Shown here in pieces: positions 11,286-21,157 of a DNA stretch of 64,000 bases. The stretch covers positions 148,832 through 212,831 of the forward strand of contig MNCI01000970.1 in assembly GCA_015680685.1 (NCBI GenBank). The letters run 5' to 3'. Each line of letters begins with the position of its first letter. Within the stretch, counting starts at the first letter, position 1. Source of the DNA: Gnetum montanum (lineage: Eukaryota > Streptophyta > Gnetopsida > Gnetales > Gnetaceae). The notes under the pieces are model-generated. The model saw nothing but the letters and a program-made list of their open reading frames with translations. It was not told where the DNA came from and did not search any database. The position numbers were made by a program, and so were the translations under genes.

Positions 11286-12114
11286 TGATGAGTGGTGAGG
11301 TACCCCTACACTCAACCATATGAATATGAGTGTTACACGTGTGATCCAGTCGAACTTCGCAGACGGACTAGTTGTGGCATCTAGATAGTTAGCCATAGGT
11401 CACAGTTCGTTGTCTTCCCACCTGAACTAGTATTAGCTTTGTCACGTATGGTTTAGTCCAGAGTGAGGTGTATGATCTGGTTTCTAATCTAACGCTACTC
11501 CTGAAAGCAATGGAAAGTAATATTAACTAAGCTAGGAGAGAAGGGTGAGAGAATCTAGACTTGCCTAATTGCGATGAGCATCCATTCCTTGATTATCTGT
11601 ACACATCTTAGACTTTGTGCATGACTACCACTGGGATTACCAAGCGTAAATCCTAAGTACGCTACTGGGTTACCAAGTAGTCACACTTAAATGCTCGTAA
11701 TCAAGTCATACTCATTCCACGTTTTAACATGAGTTTAAGGGTGAGAGAGATTAACTAGGAAAGCAGTAAATAACAATTAATTAAATGATTAATCTAAGTA
11801 AATGCTGCAATGATGAAGTAATCTCGATCTTTATTGTTGGACATGTGCGTGTCCAAGTACATCACACTCGAATAAAGGATGTCGTACAATTACAATCACC
11901 ACGCTGCGGGCATACACTAGAAAATAATTCTAACTCTAAGAAGGGAAAACTACAAGAGTTTGGCTAAGGAACTAAAATTTTTTTCCTAAACTCATCTTTC
12001 TACCTCTTATTTATAGACAAGGAGACAGGTCACGATATCGTGTATGCAATATCATGGGTTGGGCTGCGATATCGCGTACACAATATCGCAGTTGCCCCAA
12101 ATGACAACTCATCA
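11286..12114 (-). repeat. 3' LTR of element N
   Basis: 829 bp with inverted ends TGATGAGT and ACTCATCA. The TATA box on minus is at 12008-12015. Array cores begin at 12034, 12048, 12068 and 12082. It is 14 bp shorter than the 5' LTR, and the difference falls at one array unit. The minus sequence just before it (GGGGGTA, 12115-12121) is the probable polypurine tract, also found as GGAGGTA before H's 3' LTR. Confidence 0.9.
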
Positions 12115-12278
12115 TACCCCCATGACTGAATGAAAACTCATCCTCAAGTTACAGTGATTACATAGTGGATAGGTATGGGATTATTATATGGAAGAATGGG
12201 ATTATGCCGCAGTGTGGGAAGAAAACAAAATAAAGACACAACACCAAAAAAGTGCTACAACTACAAAAATTTTGGAAC

Positions 12279-14787
12279 TCATGTAGTTCCTGGTGGTGGT
12301 GGCTCCTCCATTGGCGCTTTCTCTTTTTCTTGTGCCCCAGGCTTTGAGGCTTGATGGCGTTGAAGTATGGCCTAGAGCTTCTTCTCTTTAGTCTGAGGGT
12401 CTTGTGCTACCTGCTTGATGTGGGTGATTGCTACCTGCTACTCGAGCTCTGTCCTCAGGCACCCTACTATTAACATGGTAAGATTGGCATACCTCATATT
12501 TGCCAACTCCATGTACTCTATCAGATCCTGAATCTGCAGGTCTCAGCTCTTAACTTCCGCTTGGTGGGCGAAGGCATATGTCTCCAATATGGCCCACCAG
12601 TCAGTGTGTTGAGCACTGATAGTGTTGATTCGGGCCTTGGCCATATGGATCTCCTTTACATGGATCTATTTATACATCCCCACTTGATTGTAGAAGTGCT
12701 CCTTTAGCTTCTCATGTCGTTTAGCCTCATTTTTCCACACACTTATCTCAATAGCTGACTGTTGACGAATGGCATGTACCTCCTCCATCAAGAGGATTCT
12801 ATTCTCTCTGGCTAAATGGCATACGTCTCGGTTGACCCAGATGAATTTTTTTTGCAATTGATAGAAGTGTTCCTCAAAAATGTCCTTTTCCTTTTCCATA
12901 GTGCTCAACCAAAGGTTGTCTACAACGAGTTGCTTGTTTTCTTCTTGTAAGGGCTTGAGTGCCTTAATATGTGCATGAGTTTGTGCCTGTGCTACAAAGG
13001 CATCCCAAAAAAATCTTCTTTTTTTCATCAGCCACCCTTTTATTCTTCGTGATTAGCTTGGTTAGTTACTCCATTCTAAAATTATCTAGCTAGTCTACGG
13101 GAACGAATTGCAGAGGCTCTCGCTGTGTTGCTTGTAGTGTTACCAGCTGCTCTTGCAATCTTTACACTTCTACCTTTGCATGCTTGGCCCTAACTTCGAT
13201 TAAGACCAGCTTCCCCTTTGTGGAAATGAGGTCTAACTGAATTTTTGTAACATCCTGAGGGATGTCAAACAGGGATGTCATTACTTGCCTTGTTTGGAGT
13301 AATCGATCAAGCACATCCTCATGTTTCGTAGGAGTCATTAAGGTTTTGGCCAAATTTTGAGCATCCCGTGCTCCTGTGAGATCTTCTAGTGTCACAATAG
13401 GTACATTGATTGATTCTTTGATGTGTTCTGCGATGACTTCTATAGCTCCCGCAGCATTCTGGTGCTGCATGACCACCACGGTGGCCCCTTCACCAGTTTC
13501 TAATTGCATCTGGAAAGATGTCGTGTTTCCTGAGATCTGTTGTAACCATCTACTTTCCCCTCCTCCTATGTGGATTGATACTTCCCCCCTTGTACGATCC
13601 ACAGAAATAATGGGCTGAATGGCATCATCGATGACGCAGAAGAGGGTTGCATCATCACGACTTCCCCAACTGACCGGCTCAGCAATGGCCCTGAGATGGC
13701 TCATCAACGGTTTGTAGTCTTGCGGCGATTGTTGATCCTAGCCTGTGTTGCACCCTACTTCCTGTTGTTGGCTAGGACCCATGCTTGGAGGTTGGCTGGG
13801 TCCTGCAAATTGAGTTGTAGTTGGTCCAGCCATATGTTCTTCTTCTTGTTCTGGTCCTAACTCTTCGCCGGTGCTTTTCCTTGGAGTTGGCGCCTTTAGT
13901 AATTCAGCATATGAAGTAGTTTGAACTTTTCAGAGGACATCATTGGTGTACCCCCAAATACCAACACATCAGCAAAGCTTTCTGATTAGACAAGGGAAAG
14001 GCAATGCCATTTTCCCTATCTTTCGTTCCTCGAACCACCTCAGGATCTCTGTTAAATATAGATGGGGTAGGTTAGCAATAACCTTTCCCATCAGCACTGC
14101 ACATCCTCTAGCCACATACGTTGATATTATTTTCAATCCCTTCATGGGGAAGAGGTGATATGTTCCAATTTTGAAGTAAATCCTCTCTTCCATCGTCAAC
14201 TCACCAAATGTTTTATCTCTGCCATAAGCCTTCTCCAACCAATCCTTTCGTACATCGAGGTCTAAATAGGTGGATAACTGAGCAACTTTGGGCCCTGTAT
14301 TCAGAAGGTTTAACACTTCCAAAATGGTCTGCGTGGAGAAGTCAACTGTCAAACCACAAATATTGATAGTGGTGCCTTTCTCTCTATTATGCCAAAATTG
14401 GTACGTCTCTCCTAGGTACCAGGCACCGCTTGCAAAGAGCATAGGCAATAAGGGAGACCCCTTGAGGTGATCCCTAACAACCTCAGGAGTGAACTCTTCA
14501 AAAGATTCAAAGTTAAATTCCACAATCACTGCAGTGAATGTGGACTTCTTGTGGATGGCTTGAACACAATCTTGGGGCAACGTGAGATGTTGTCCTTGTT
14601 CAGGTGCTGCAGCAGCTCCTCCTTCTGCCTACCCGAACCGTACGGTAGGAGGATCTTCTTGATGAATGCTGAATGCTTATTTTTCCTATTCTGCATGTTT
14701 TCTGGCAGGATCTTGTCTTCCACCTCTCTAAGATCATTTTTTTCCACCTTGAGGAGGACCTTCCTGTTGTCCACGTTTCAGGGCCAT
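12279..14787 (-). pseudogene. ORF2 of element N: plant transposon-type domain plus coiled-coil protein
   Basis: The frame opens with ATGGCCC at 14787, immediately after a TTGCAG splice acceptor, and ends at TGA 12279-12281 after EEPPPPGTT. An early segment has several in-frame stops. The best-preserved block (13969-14580) contains VVRDHLKGSPLLPMLFASG, AWYLGETYQFW, DLDVRKDWLEKAYG, YFKIGTYHLF and ALPFPCLIRKLC. That layout resembles the putative plant transposon protein domain found in Athila-type elements. A second block (13162-13707) and a helical, charged block (12666-13028, for example KPLQEENKQLVVDNLWLSTM) suggest a coiled-coil tail. A diverged copy sits in H at 24220-26180. Function unknown; not a polymerase. 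Confidence 0.65.
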
Positions 14788-15261
14788 CTGCAATCACACG
14801 GGTTCAAGCATTAGTAAGGTTGTTTTTGAAGTTAAGTTATACCTTACTGCTTGCCTTAATTAATGATCTTATGTTATCACATGTGATATTGCCTAAAAAA
14901 CTATAATAATGAGAAATGTGACTTAGGTGGTTTCCCATTTTAGTTTCCCGGTATACCTAGGGATTAAATGATTTTTTGGCACAATTATTCTAAGTGTTAT
15001 AGTTAATTACCCTAGATGATGTCCTTTGGGTGATGATAAATTCCAAAAAAGTTAGGCACTTTTCAGCAAATGTCCCTCCCCCACGACTAAGCTGAACACT
15101 CCAGGTTCAAGTAGGTTCAGACGGAATTAAAATGGGAGTACCAGCGAGTGAGATATAGTTAGAAAAGCAAGGGTTACTCAATCGCAAGTCATAGAGAAAA
15201 AATTCAAAAACTCCCCCATGTGAATGGCAAAAATGATGCTAAGTGTTGCATGGGGGTCACC
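14788..15261 (-). other. N: leader and probable intron upstream of ORF2
   Basis: About 475 bases between the internal TATA box and the ORF2 ATG, without a long ORF. On minus it ends in a pyrimidine-containing acceptor (GTGTGATTGCAG, 14788-14799) directly abutting the ATG. The donor is uncertain; CTGGTACTCC near 15136-15145 is one candidate. H has the same arrangement with a clearer GT-AG pair. Confidence 0.45.
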
Positions 15262-15348
15262 TATTTATAGGTTACAAGGATGTGATATTGCATATGGTAC
15301 ATCACGTACGTGATATTACATCAGCCACAATATTGCGTACACGATATC
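15262..15348 (-). promoter_or_regulatory. Internal promoter of element N with GATATC-type array
   Basis: On minus, TATAAATA is at 15262-15269. Cores start at 15284 (GATATT), 15298 (TACATC, degenerate), 15312 (GATATT), 15329 (AATATT) and 15343 (GATATC). The steps are 14, 14, 17 and 14 bp, and the gap to TATA is 14 bp. The core type matches N's own LTRs. It would drive ORF2 starting at 14787. Confidence 0.65.
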
Positions 15349-16582
15349 ATGGCCCTAGGGACATAGGGCACCACAAGAATACCGAATTTTTTAAGGATTT
15401 TTTTTTTTCAAATCAACATTGTAAATTGAGGACATTGGGCTATTATCAAAGGGGTTCTAGGGCAATTCCATTAATTTGAAAGGCACAATTAATGATGATC
15501 GTGTGGATTTTATCAATAAAACCTCGAATAGGAGAAAAAGGCTATGTAATGGTATATAGGAATGTGGAAATTCAAAGGGATAATAGAAGGGAAAGAAAAA
15601 TTATAAAAAATTATGCTAAGGGTGTGAAATGGTGTGTGTGAGCTATGTCATAAGTGAATATTACAAAAAATTACATAAGTAGGTCCTCCCCAAAGCAGGT
15701 TTCAACCTATAATGCCCTTGTGTAACCACACTTAAAGTGCCCGTGGGCACTAGAAGGGTTAAATGTAATCCGCACTAACTCCACAAAACACACACATGTA
15801 AATATCACCGGAATGATGTAAGAATTCTATGTTACACACGACACGAGCTACAATTACACGAAAAGTGAGATGAGACGAACTATAAAAAGGGATTGTAGAG
15901 ATTGGGACGTGAGGTAACTGACCCAGGGTATAGCGAATCCTACGTGAAAAGCATGATTAACATGTCACTAACCGATCGTTCCAAGATTAGGACCAAGTCC
16001 ATCCTTCTAATCAGTGACATCTTATTGTTTCATCCCATGATGAATAACTATGAGAGTACCATAACAACAAGGCATACGATCACTTGGCGTTTTGTTCAAG
16101 GGAGGAGTGATCTTTGTTTTGTGGCACTTTTCTTTTCATTTTCTTTTCTCTTTCTCTTCTTTTTTTTTTTGAATACTGAATCCAGAGAAGCCGCCAACCT
16201 TCAGNNNNNNNNNNNNNNNNNNNNNNNNNNNNNNNNNNNNNNNNNNNNNNNNNNNTGGGTACAATGAACACAAAATTAATTTTAAGTTTTAAGAATGTCA
16301 AGAATATCACTGTACCTTCAAACAGAACCTCTTATTTGTAGAGTGGATGAGTGGGTGTAATGGGCTCACTATCCACATAATTGATCACTCGAGACACGAT
16401 AACATAAAACACACCTCAACCAACGATCCACATGAGTGTTTTATTCGTAGATGATATTACTTACAAAAACGTAAAAAGATAAAAAGATAAAAAGATAAAA
16501 TAAGAAATTGAAAAATGAAAAACTAGAAAAAAAAGTTGTAAAATTAAAGAAAATAAAAAGTGGTTATTAATCCTCCTTGTTA
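15349..16582 (-). other. N: non-coding spacer with assembly gap
   Basis: AT-rich spacer between the gag end and the internal promoter. It contains 51 undetermined bases (16205-16255) next to a T-rich run on plus (16140-16173). I see no gene in it. An open frame crossing the gap at 15902-16267 is not supported. Confidence 0.6.
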
Positions 16583-18564
16583 TTAGAATGGGGGGTATCC
16601 CCCATAACTAATCAGTTGAGGATGGCAAGGATTAATAAATGGAAGATCAGGATCCTTACATGTTGGAAGTGTTGGGGCTTGGCCATACTTACCCCATCGG
16701 GGTTCACACACTTGGTTATAATGAGCATAGTGGGGTAATTGATATGATGTAGTTCCCAGATAACGAGTTGACCCACTATGATATTTGGGACCATTATATG
16801 GTATGCAAGGATTGGGTTTTCGCTCTCCATTTCTGTGTTCATTGAGCCATATTGTTGTTAGAGCGTGAGTTGGTGGCCCTAATGAAGTTACATGAGGCGT
16901 TGGGTTCGAAGATAAGGGTGCACCATAGGGTTGGACTTTTGCTGAGTTGGAGGATGCAGTGGCTTTGGAATTGTGTTGTCCCTTATTAGGATCATTTCTA
17001 AAGAAGGGGTGCCTTCGATGTTGCTGAGGTCTCTCACTGCTATTGGCAGTAGTAGCACAAGTAACGTTCGTGGGTTGTTGCTGTGGTGCAGGCACCTTAG
17101 GAACAATTGGTGGTGATGTATAAGGAAGGAAAGGATGAGAATGTTGAAAGTTAAGAGGAGTATAGGGTGCACAAGGGGGTGGTTGTGTTGAAGGTATGGG
17201 CGATAGTATTGAGGAGAATGGTACTGTGGTGAGATAAAGTGCATTGGCCTAGTTCGAGAAATAGGATGTTGAACAAGATAAGCATTTGAATTCAAATGAT
17301 ATGAAGGATGACTCCATTCTAGTGGTGGTCTTCTCCACGACTGGGATTGTTGCCACTATGATCGAACACAGTATCTCTATATGAACTCTGGATGTAACGT
17401 GCTTCCCCAATGCTCATGTAAATGTAACAATATTGGGCATTGGCCCTTAGGGTGATCATATAGACATATGTTGCATTCATACGTATGATTGGCAGTTGAG
17501 CTCTTATTTTCCTTATCCCTTCTTTTCAATTGCCTAATGTTTTTTCCTATTTCTTAGGTTGTCAAAACTCTATCTCCAATAATATTGATAAATTCTCCAC
17601 ACTTTTGATACATCCATTCCAATATCTTATTGATCTTTGCCTCGACTTCTTCTAATGTTTGTTGTGTTGGAAAATATGATGTTTCCACCTTGAGATTGAT
17701 TGATTTCTCCTTTTTATGATCATGGACCTTTGTTAAGTTGAGATTTTGGTCCCGTTGATGTTTTTTAACACTCTCCCATCTAGTCGTTTCTCCTTCTTCT
17801 TTTGCTACCCGCTTAACAAGCTCTTGGACTTGATGGGTTTGTACTTCGTATAGTTGAACTTGGGCATACATTCCTAGGGTCTCTCTTGTTGCATCACAAA
17901 GCCCATCAATGATATGGTCCATTAGCCTTTCCTCAGAAAACCCATGGCCTAGACAATTGTTTAACAGTGCCTACTATCTTTCTAAGGCCATGTCCAAGGG
18001 TTCATTTTTTGCTTGTTTCCACTCTTGGATTTGTTTCCTCAAGGCTAACACTCTTGTGTAGGTTTGATATTTTTCGTTAAAGACTTCTACCATTGTTGAC
18101 CAGTGTCATATTAAATTTGGTTTTAATGATCTATACCATACTTTTTCTTGGTCAATGAGTGTCATAGGAAAGAGCTTAAGTTTTTACCAACTATTATCAA
18201 TGTTGTTCCATGCGCAGGCATAGTAGAAGACTTGTAAATATTGATGCATATCTAAGTCATAGCCTCCTGAACAAGTAGGGAAGTTTTTAAAATTGAGCCT
18301 GGGTAGACAGCTCTCTTTACGATGCCTACGTGAGATTCGAATAGCCTCTTGTATTTGCGTTAGGCTTGTAGTGGCCAATAGGGGTTCATCGTCAGTGGGT
18401 AAGTTATGCTTTCATGTGTTGGGATGACGTTGTTTTCATTCATGTTTATAAGAAACCCCCACTTCAAGTTTTGTACTCCAATCTTCATCGTCATATAGTT
18501 CGTTGGTTCTCTAATGAACTTCCTCACTAAGTGTGGCATTATTGTAATTTTGTAGGAGAGCCAT
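16583..18564 (-). pseudogene. gag of element N (Retrotrans_gag type, zinc knuckle, broken)
   Basis: On minus, ATG at 18564 opens MALLQNYNNATLSEEVH. The core follows at 17950-18330, with LPRLNFKNFPTCSGGYDLD, then YACAWNNIDNSW, LIDQEKVWYRSLKP and ALRKQIQEWKQ. These are the hallmark segments of Retrotrans_gag. Further on is a helical segment (17554-17922), a CCHC-like knuckle CNICLYDHPKGQC (about 17440-17480), and a Pro/Gln/Asn-rich tail (16583-17095) ending GGYPPF. Several in-frame stops (for example after IDNSW) make it non-functional now. It is preceded by the primer site and 5' LTR. Confidence 0.75.
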
Positions 18565-18688
18565 GGTTGTGAAGTTGTGTGTGAAATTACGTGTGACTTT
18601 TTATAATAATTATTTTTTCTAAAAGATATATCATTAATTCCTTTACAGCGACCTTGTATGATATAACTAATCTAGATAACTAGCACCG

Positions 18689-18706
18689 TCCCCCGCAACA
18701 GTGCCA
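18689..18706 (-). other. Primer binding site, tRNA-Asp-like (element N, decayed)
   Basis: Plus strand tcccccgcaacagtgcca, matching the L site at most positions. It starts one base inside the 5' LTR, which establishes the minus orientation and the 5'/3' identity of the two LTRs. Confidence 0.8.
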
Positions 18707-18707
18707 A

Positions 18708-19550
18708 TGATGAGTGGCGAGGTACCCCTACAATCAACCATACGAATATGAGTGTTACACGTGCAATCCGGTCAAACTCCACAGATGGACTAGTTGTGGC
18801 ATCTAGACAGTTAGCCTTAGGTCACAGTTCATTGTCTTCCCACCTAGACTAATATTAGCTTTGTCACGTATGGTTTAGTCCAAAGTGAGGTGTATGATGT
18901 GGTTTCTAATCTAACGCTACTCCTAAAAGCAATGGAAAGTAATATTAACTAAGCTAGGAGAGAAGGGTGAGAGAATCTAAACTAGCCTAAGTGCAATGAG
19001 CATCTATTCCTTGATTATCCGTACACATCTTGGACTTCGTGCATGACAACAACTGGGATTACCAAGCGCAGATCCTAGGTACGCTACTGGGTTACCAAGT
19101 AGTCACACTTAAATGCTTGTAATCAAGTCGTACTCATTCCGTGTTTTAACATGAGTTTAAGGGTGAGAAAGATTAACTAGGAAAGCAGTAAATAACAATT
19201 AATTAAATGATTAATCTAAGTTAATGTTGCAATGATGAAGTAATCTCGATCTTTATTACCAAACATGTGCATGTCTAAGTATGTCACACTCAAATAAAGA
19301 ATGTTGTACAATTACAATCACCACACTGCGGGCATACACTGAAAAATAATTCTAACTCTAAGAAGGAAAAACTACAAGAGTTTGGCTAAGGAACTAAAAA
19401 TTTTTTCCTAAGCTCATTTTTCTACCTCTTATTTATAGATGAGGAGACAGGCCGCGATATCTCGTATGCGATATCGCAGGTTGGGCTGCGATATCGCGTA
19501 TGCGATATCGCGACAACGATATCGCGGTTGCCCCAAATGACGACTCATCA
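18708..19550 (-). repeat. 5' LTR of element N
   Basis: 843 bp, ends TGATGAGT and GACTCATCA. It aligns along its length with 11286-12114 with scattered substitutions, many of them C/T or G/A changes. On minus it contains U3 with a five-core palindrome array, TATAAATA at 19430-19437, and R/U5 downstream. Confidence 0.9.
19430..19523 (-). promoter_or_regulatory. LTR core promoter of N: TATA box and five-core array
   Basis: GATATC cores start at 19456, 19470, 19490, 19504 and 19518. Counting away from the TATA box the steps are 14, 20, 14 and 14 bp, and the gap between TATA and the first core is 18 bp. All five cores are exact GATATC, most within a GCGATATCGC context rich in CpG. Confidence 0.8.
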
Positions 19551-21130
19551 ATCCATTTATTAAAATATTAATTTTAAAGTACTTTTCTCTACTTTATCTT
19601 CTTTAATTTTATTTTTCTCTCTTCTACTTGGTTCAAAAACCTTTCTCTTAGTAGATGGATTACAAATGATGTTTGAAGGCCTAGAAGTATTTAATCTTTC
19701 TTTGATCATAGATTATATCCACTTTCCTCATTGTTATTACACTCTTTATCTAACGATATATCCTCCTTAGAACTTGATAGGGAATAAGTGTCACTAGATC
19801 CCTTGTTAGAAGATTTACTTGCATAATGAACACTAGACAGCTCATTATTAGATTCAATATTGAGGAAGTTAGACATAAGAAGATCATTTTCATCCTCATC
19901 TTCTACTAACTTGGTATCTTGATGTTAATATTTTCTATTTTTCTTTTCTTCCTTGATTTGAACTTTTTCCAAAGCTTTTTCTAGGTTCACTACTTTGTTG
20001 GATAAATCTTTCATTAGTTGTCCTTTTTCAAATTCTTTGCTTTCTAACTCTTGATCTATCTTACTACTTTGTTGGATAAATCTTTCATTAGTTGTCCTTT
20101 TTCAAATTCTTTGCTTTCTAACTCTTGATCTATCTTAACACAAGATGGTCCTATTAATGCTTTAAGTTAAGAAAAATTTTGCATAGGAAGCATAGCTTCC
20201 TTGTATCTTTTTCAAGTTGTGATAATCTCTTCATGATTTAAGTTCAATTGTTTTTCTAATTGTATAGCTTCACTAAAGTAGTCATTCAATGTTAGCAAGT
20301 TTGGAGTTCTCATTAACTAGATTGAAATCCTAGGATTCATAGCCTTAAGATAAGTATCTCTAATCATTTCATTTGATGGTCTATATTATCTTTGAAAGAG
20401 CCCACAAATTCTTTGAAACTTAATGTTAAAATCTTTAATAAACTCTTTAACTCCATGCTTAGCTTGTATTAGTCCATAGTACTATTGTTGATCCAATTGA
20501 TTGCCAAACTAGGCCAAGAAAATACTTTTCATATCATCCCAACTTGTGATATTATTTTTTGGTATGTTTGAATACCAAATTTAAGTCATATTCTTTAAAT
20601 TTACTACAAACAACCTATAGGCTTAATCTTGGTGTTGAACATTTGCATGAGCTAAAGCTACCTTAAACATATGGATGTGTTCCTTAGCCAAATAAGCCTT
20701 TCCAAGAATAAAAGGTTTAGGCACATATTTGTAAACTACCTTAGGAATATCATTATAGTTTTGAAATCCTAATGATATGACTCTTTACCAAGGATTTGCC
20801 ATCCTCTTAGAATTCCTTTTGATTGTTGAACTCTTATACTTCTTTGACTTTCTCATATAGACTAATAAACCAAACAGAAGAGGTGATCTTCTTATCCTTT
20901 TGGTCTTTACTCTACTACTTGTTTCAAATTTAAAAATCTTTTTTTGTTCTTCTTTTGATGAATAATTAGTCTTATAATCAAGAATTTCTTTGGAACCTTT
21001 GAATCTTCCAAACTATCAATTTGTTTGGTCATGAATTAAAAATGGTATCTAATTTCTTAACCCTTACTAGCAACAAAGAAATGTTGGTGTGCTAGGACTA
21101 TTAGGCTTATGAACTTCAAGAACATCTTTT
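19551..21130 (-). pseudogene. gag region of element G (degenerate)
   Basis: On minus, this lies downstream of G's primer site and reads in broken frames. One visible block (about 19740-20020) is helical and acidic: MKDLSNKVVNLEKALEKVQI, followed by a Ser/Glu/Asn-rich part. Position between the primer site and the pol genes identifies it as gag. Stops and a 74-bp direct duplication disrupt it. The N insertion at 19550 separates it from the protease region. Confidence 0.55.
19990..20137. repeat. Exact 74-bp tandem duplication inside G gag
   Basis: Positions 19990-20063 and 20064-20137 appear identical over 74 bases, beginning ctactttgttggataaatc. The unit length is not a multiple of three, so it shifts the gag frame. 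The surrounding element is heavily diverged, so perfect identity points to a recent duplication or an assembly artefact. Confidence 0.85.
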
Positions 21131-21150
21131 CAGCTCTCCTTCTAGCACCA
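21131..21150 (-). other. Probable primer binding site of element G
   Basis: On minus the sequence after the 5' LTR is ATTCTTT followed by TGGTGCTAGAAGGAGAGCTG. It begins with TGG as primer sites do, but I could not assign the tRNA. It is seven bases inside the LTR end, a longer offset than in L and N. Confidence 0.45.
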
Positions 21151-21157
21151 AAAGAAT

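Larger units (their letters stand above)
11286..19550 (-). mobile_element. Element N: complete non-autonomous LTR element (gag plus ORF2, no pol)
   Basis: A structurally complete insertion of 8265 bp. Both ends carry LTRs (11286-12114 and 18708-19550), and it is flanked by a perfect 5-bp TSD, atcca (11281-11285 and 19551-19555). On minus the order is 5' LTR, tRNA-Asp-like primer site, gag with zinc knuckle and proline-rich tail, spacer with assembly gap, internal promoter, ORF2, polypurine tract, 3' LTR. No protease, RT, RNase H or integrase is visible, so mobilisation must have come from an autonomous partner. It interrupts G between gag and pol. Confidence 0.9.

Noticed and set aside
15902-16310. 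ORFs on both strands crossing the assembly gap
   Set aside because: They are open only because of undetermined bases and low-complexity sequence.
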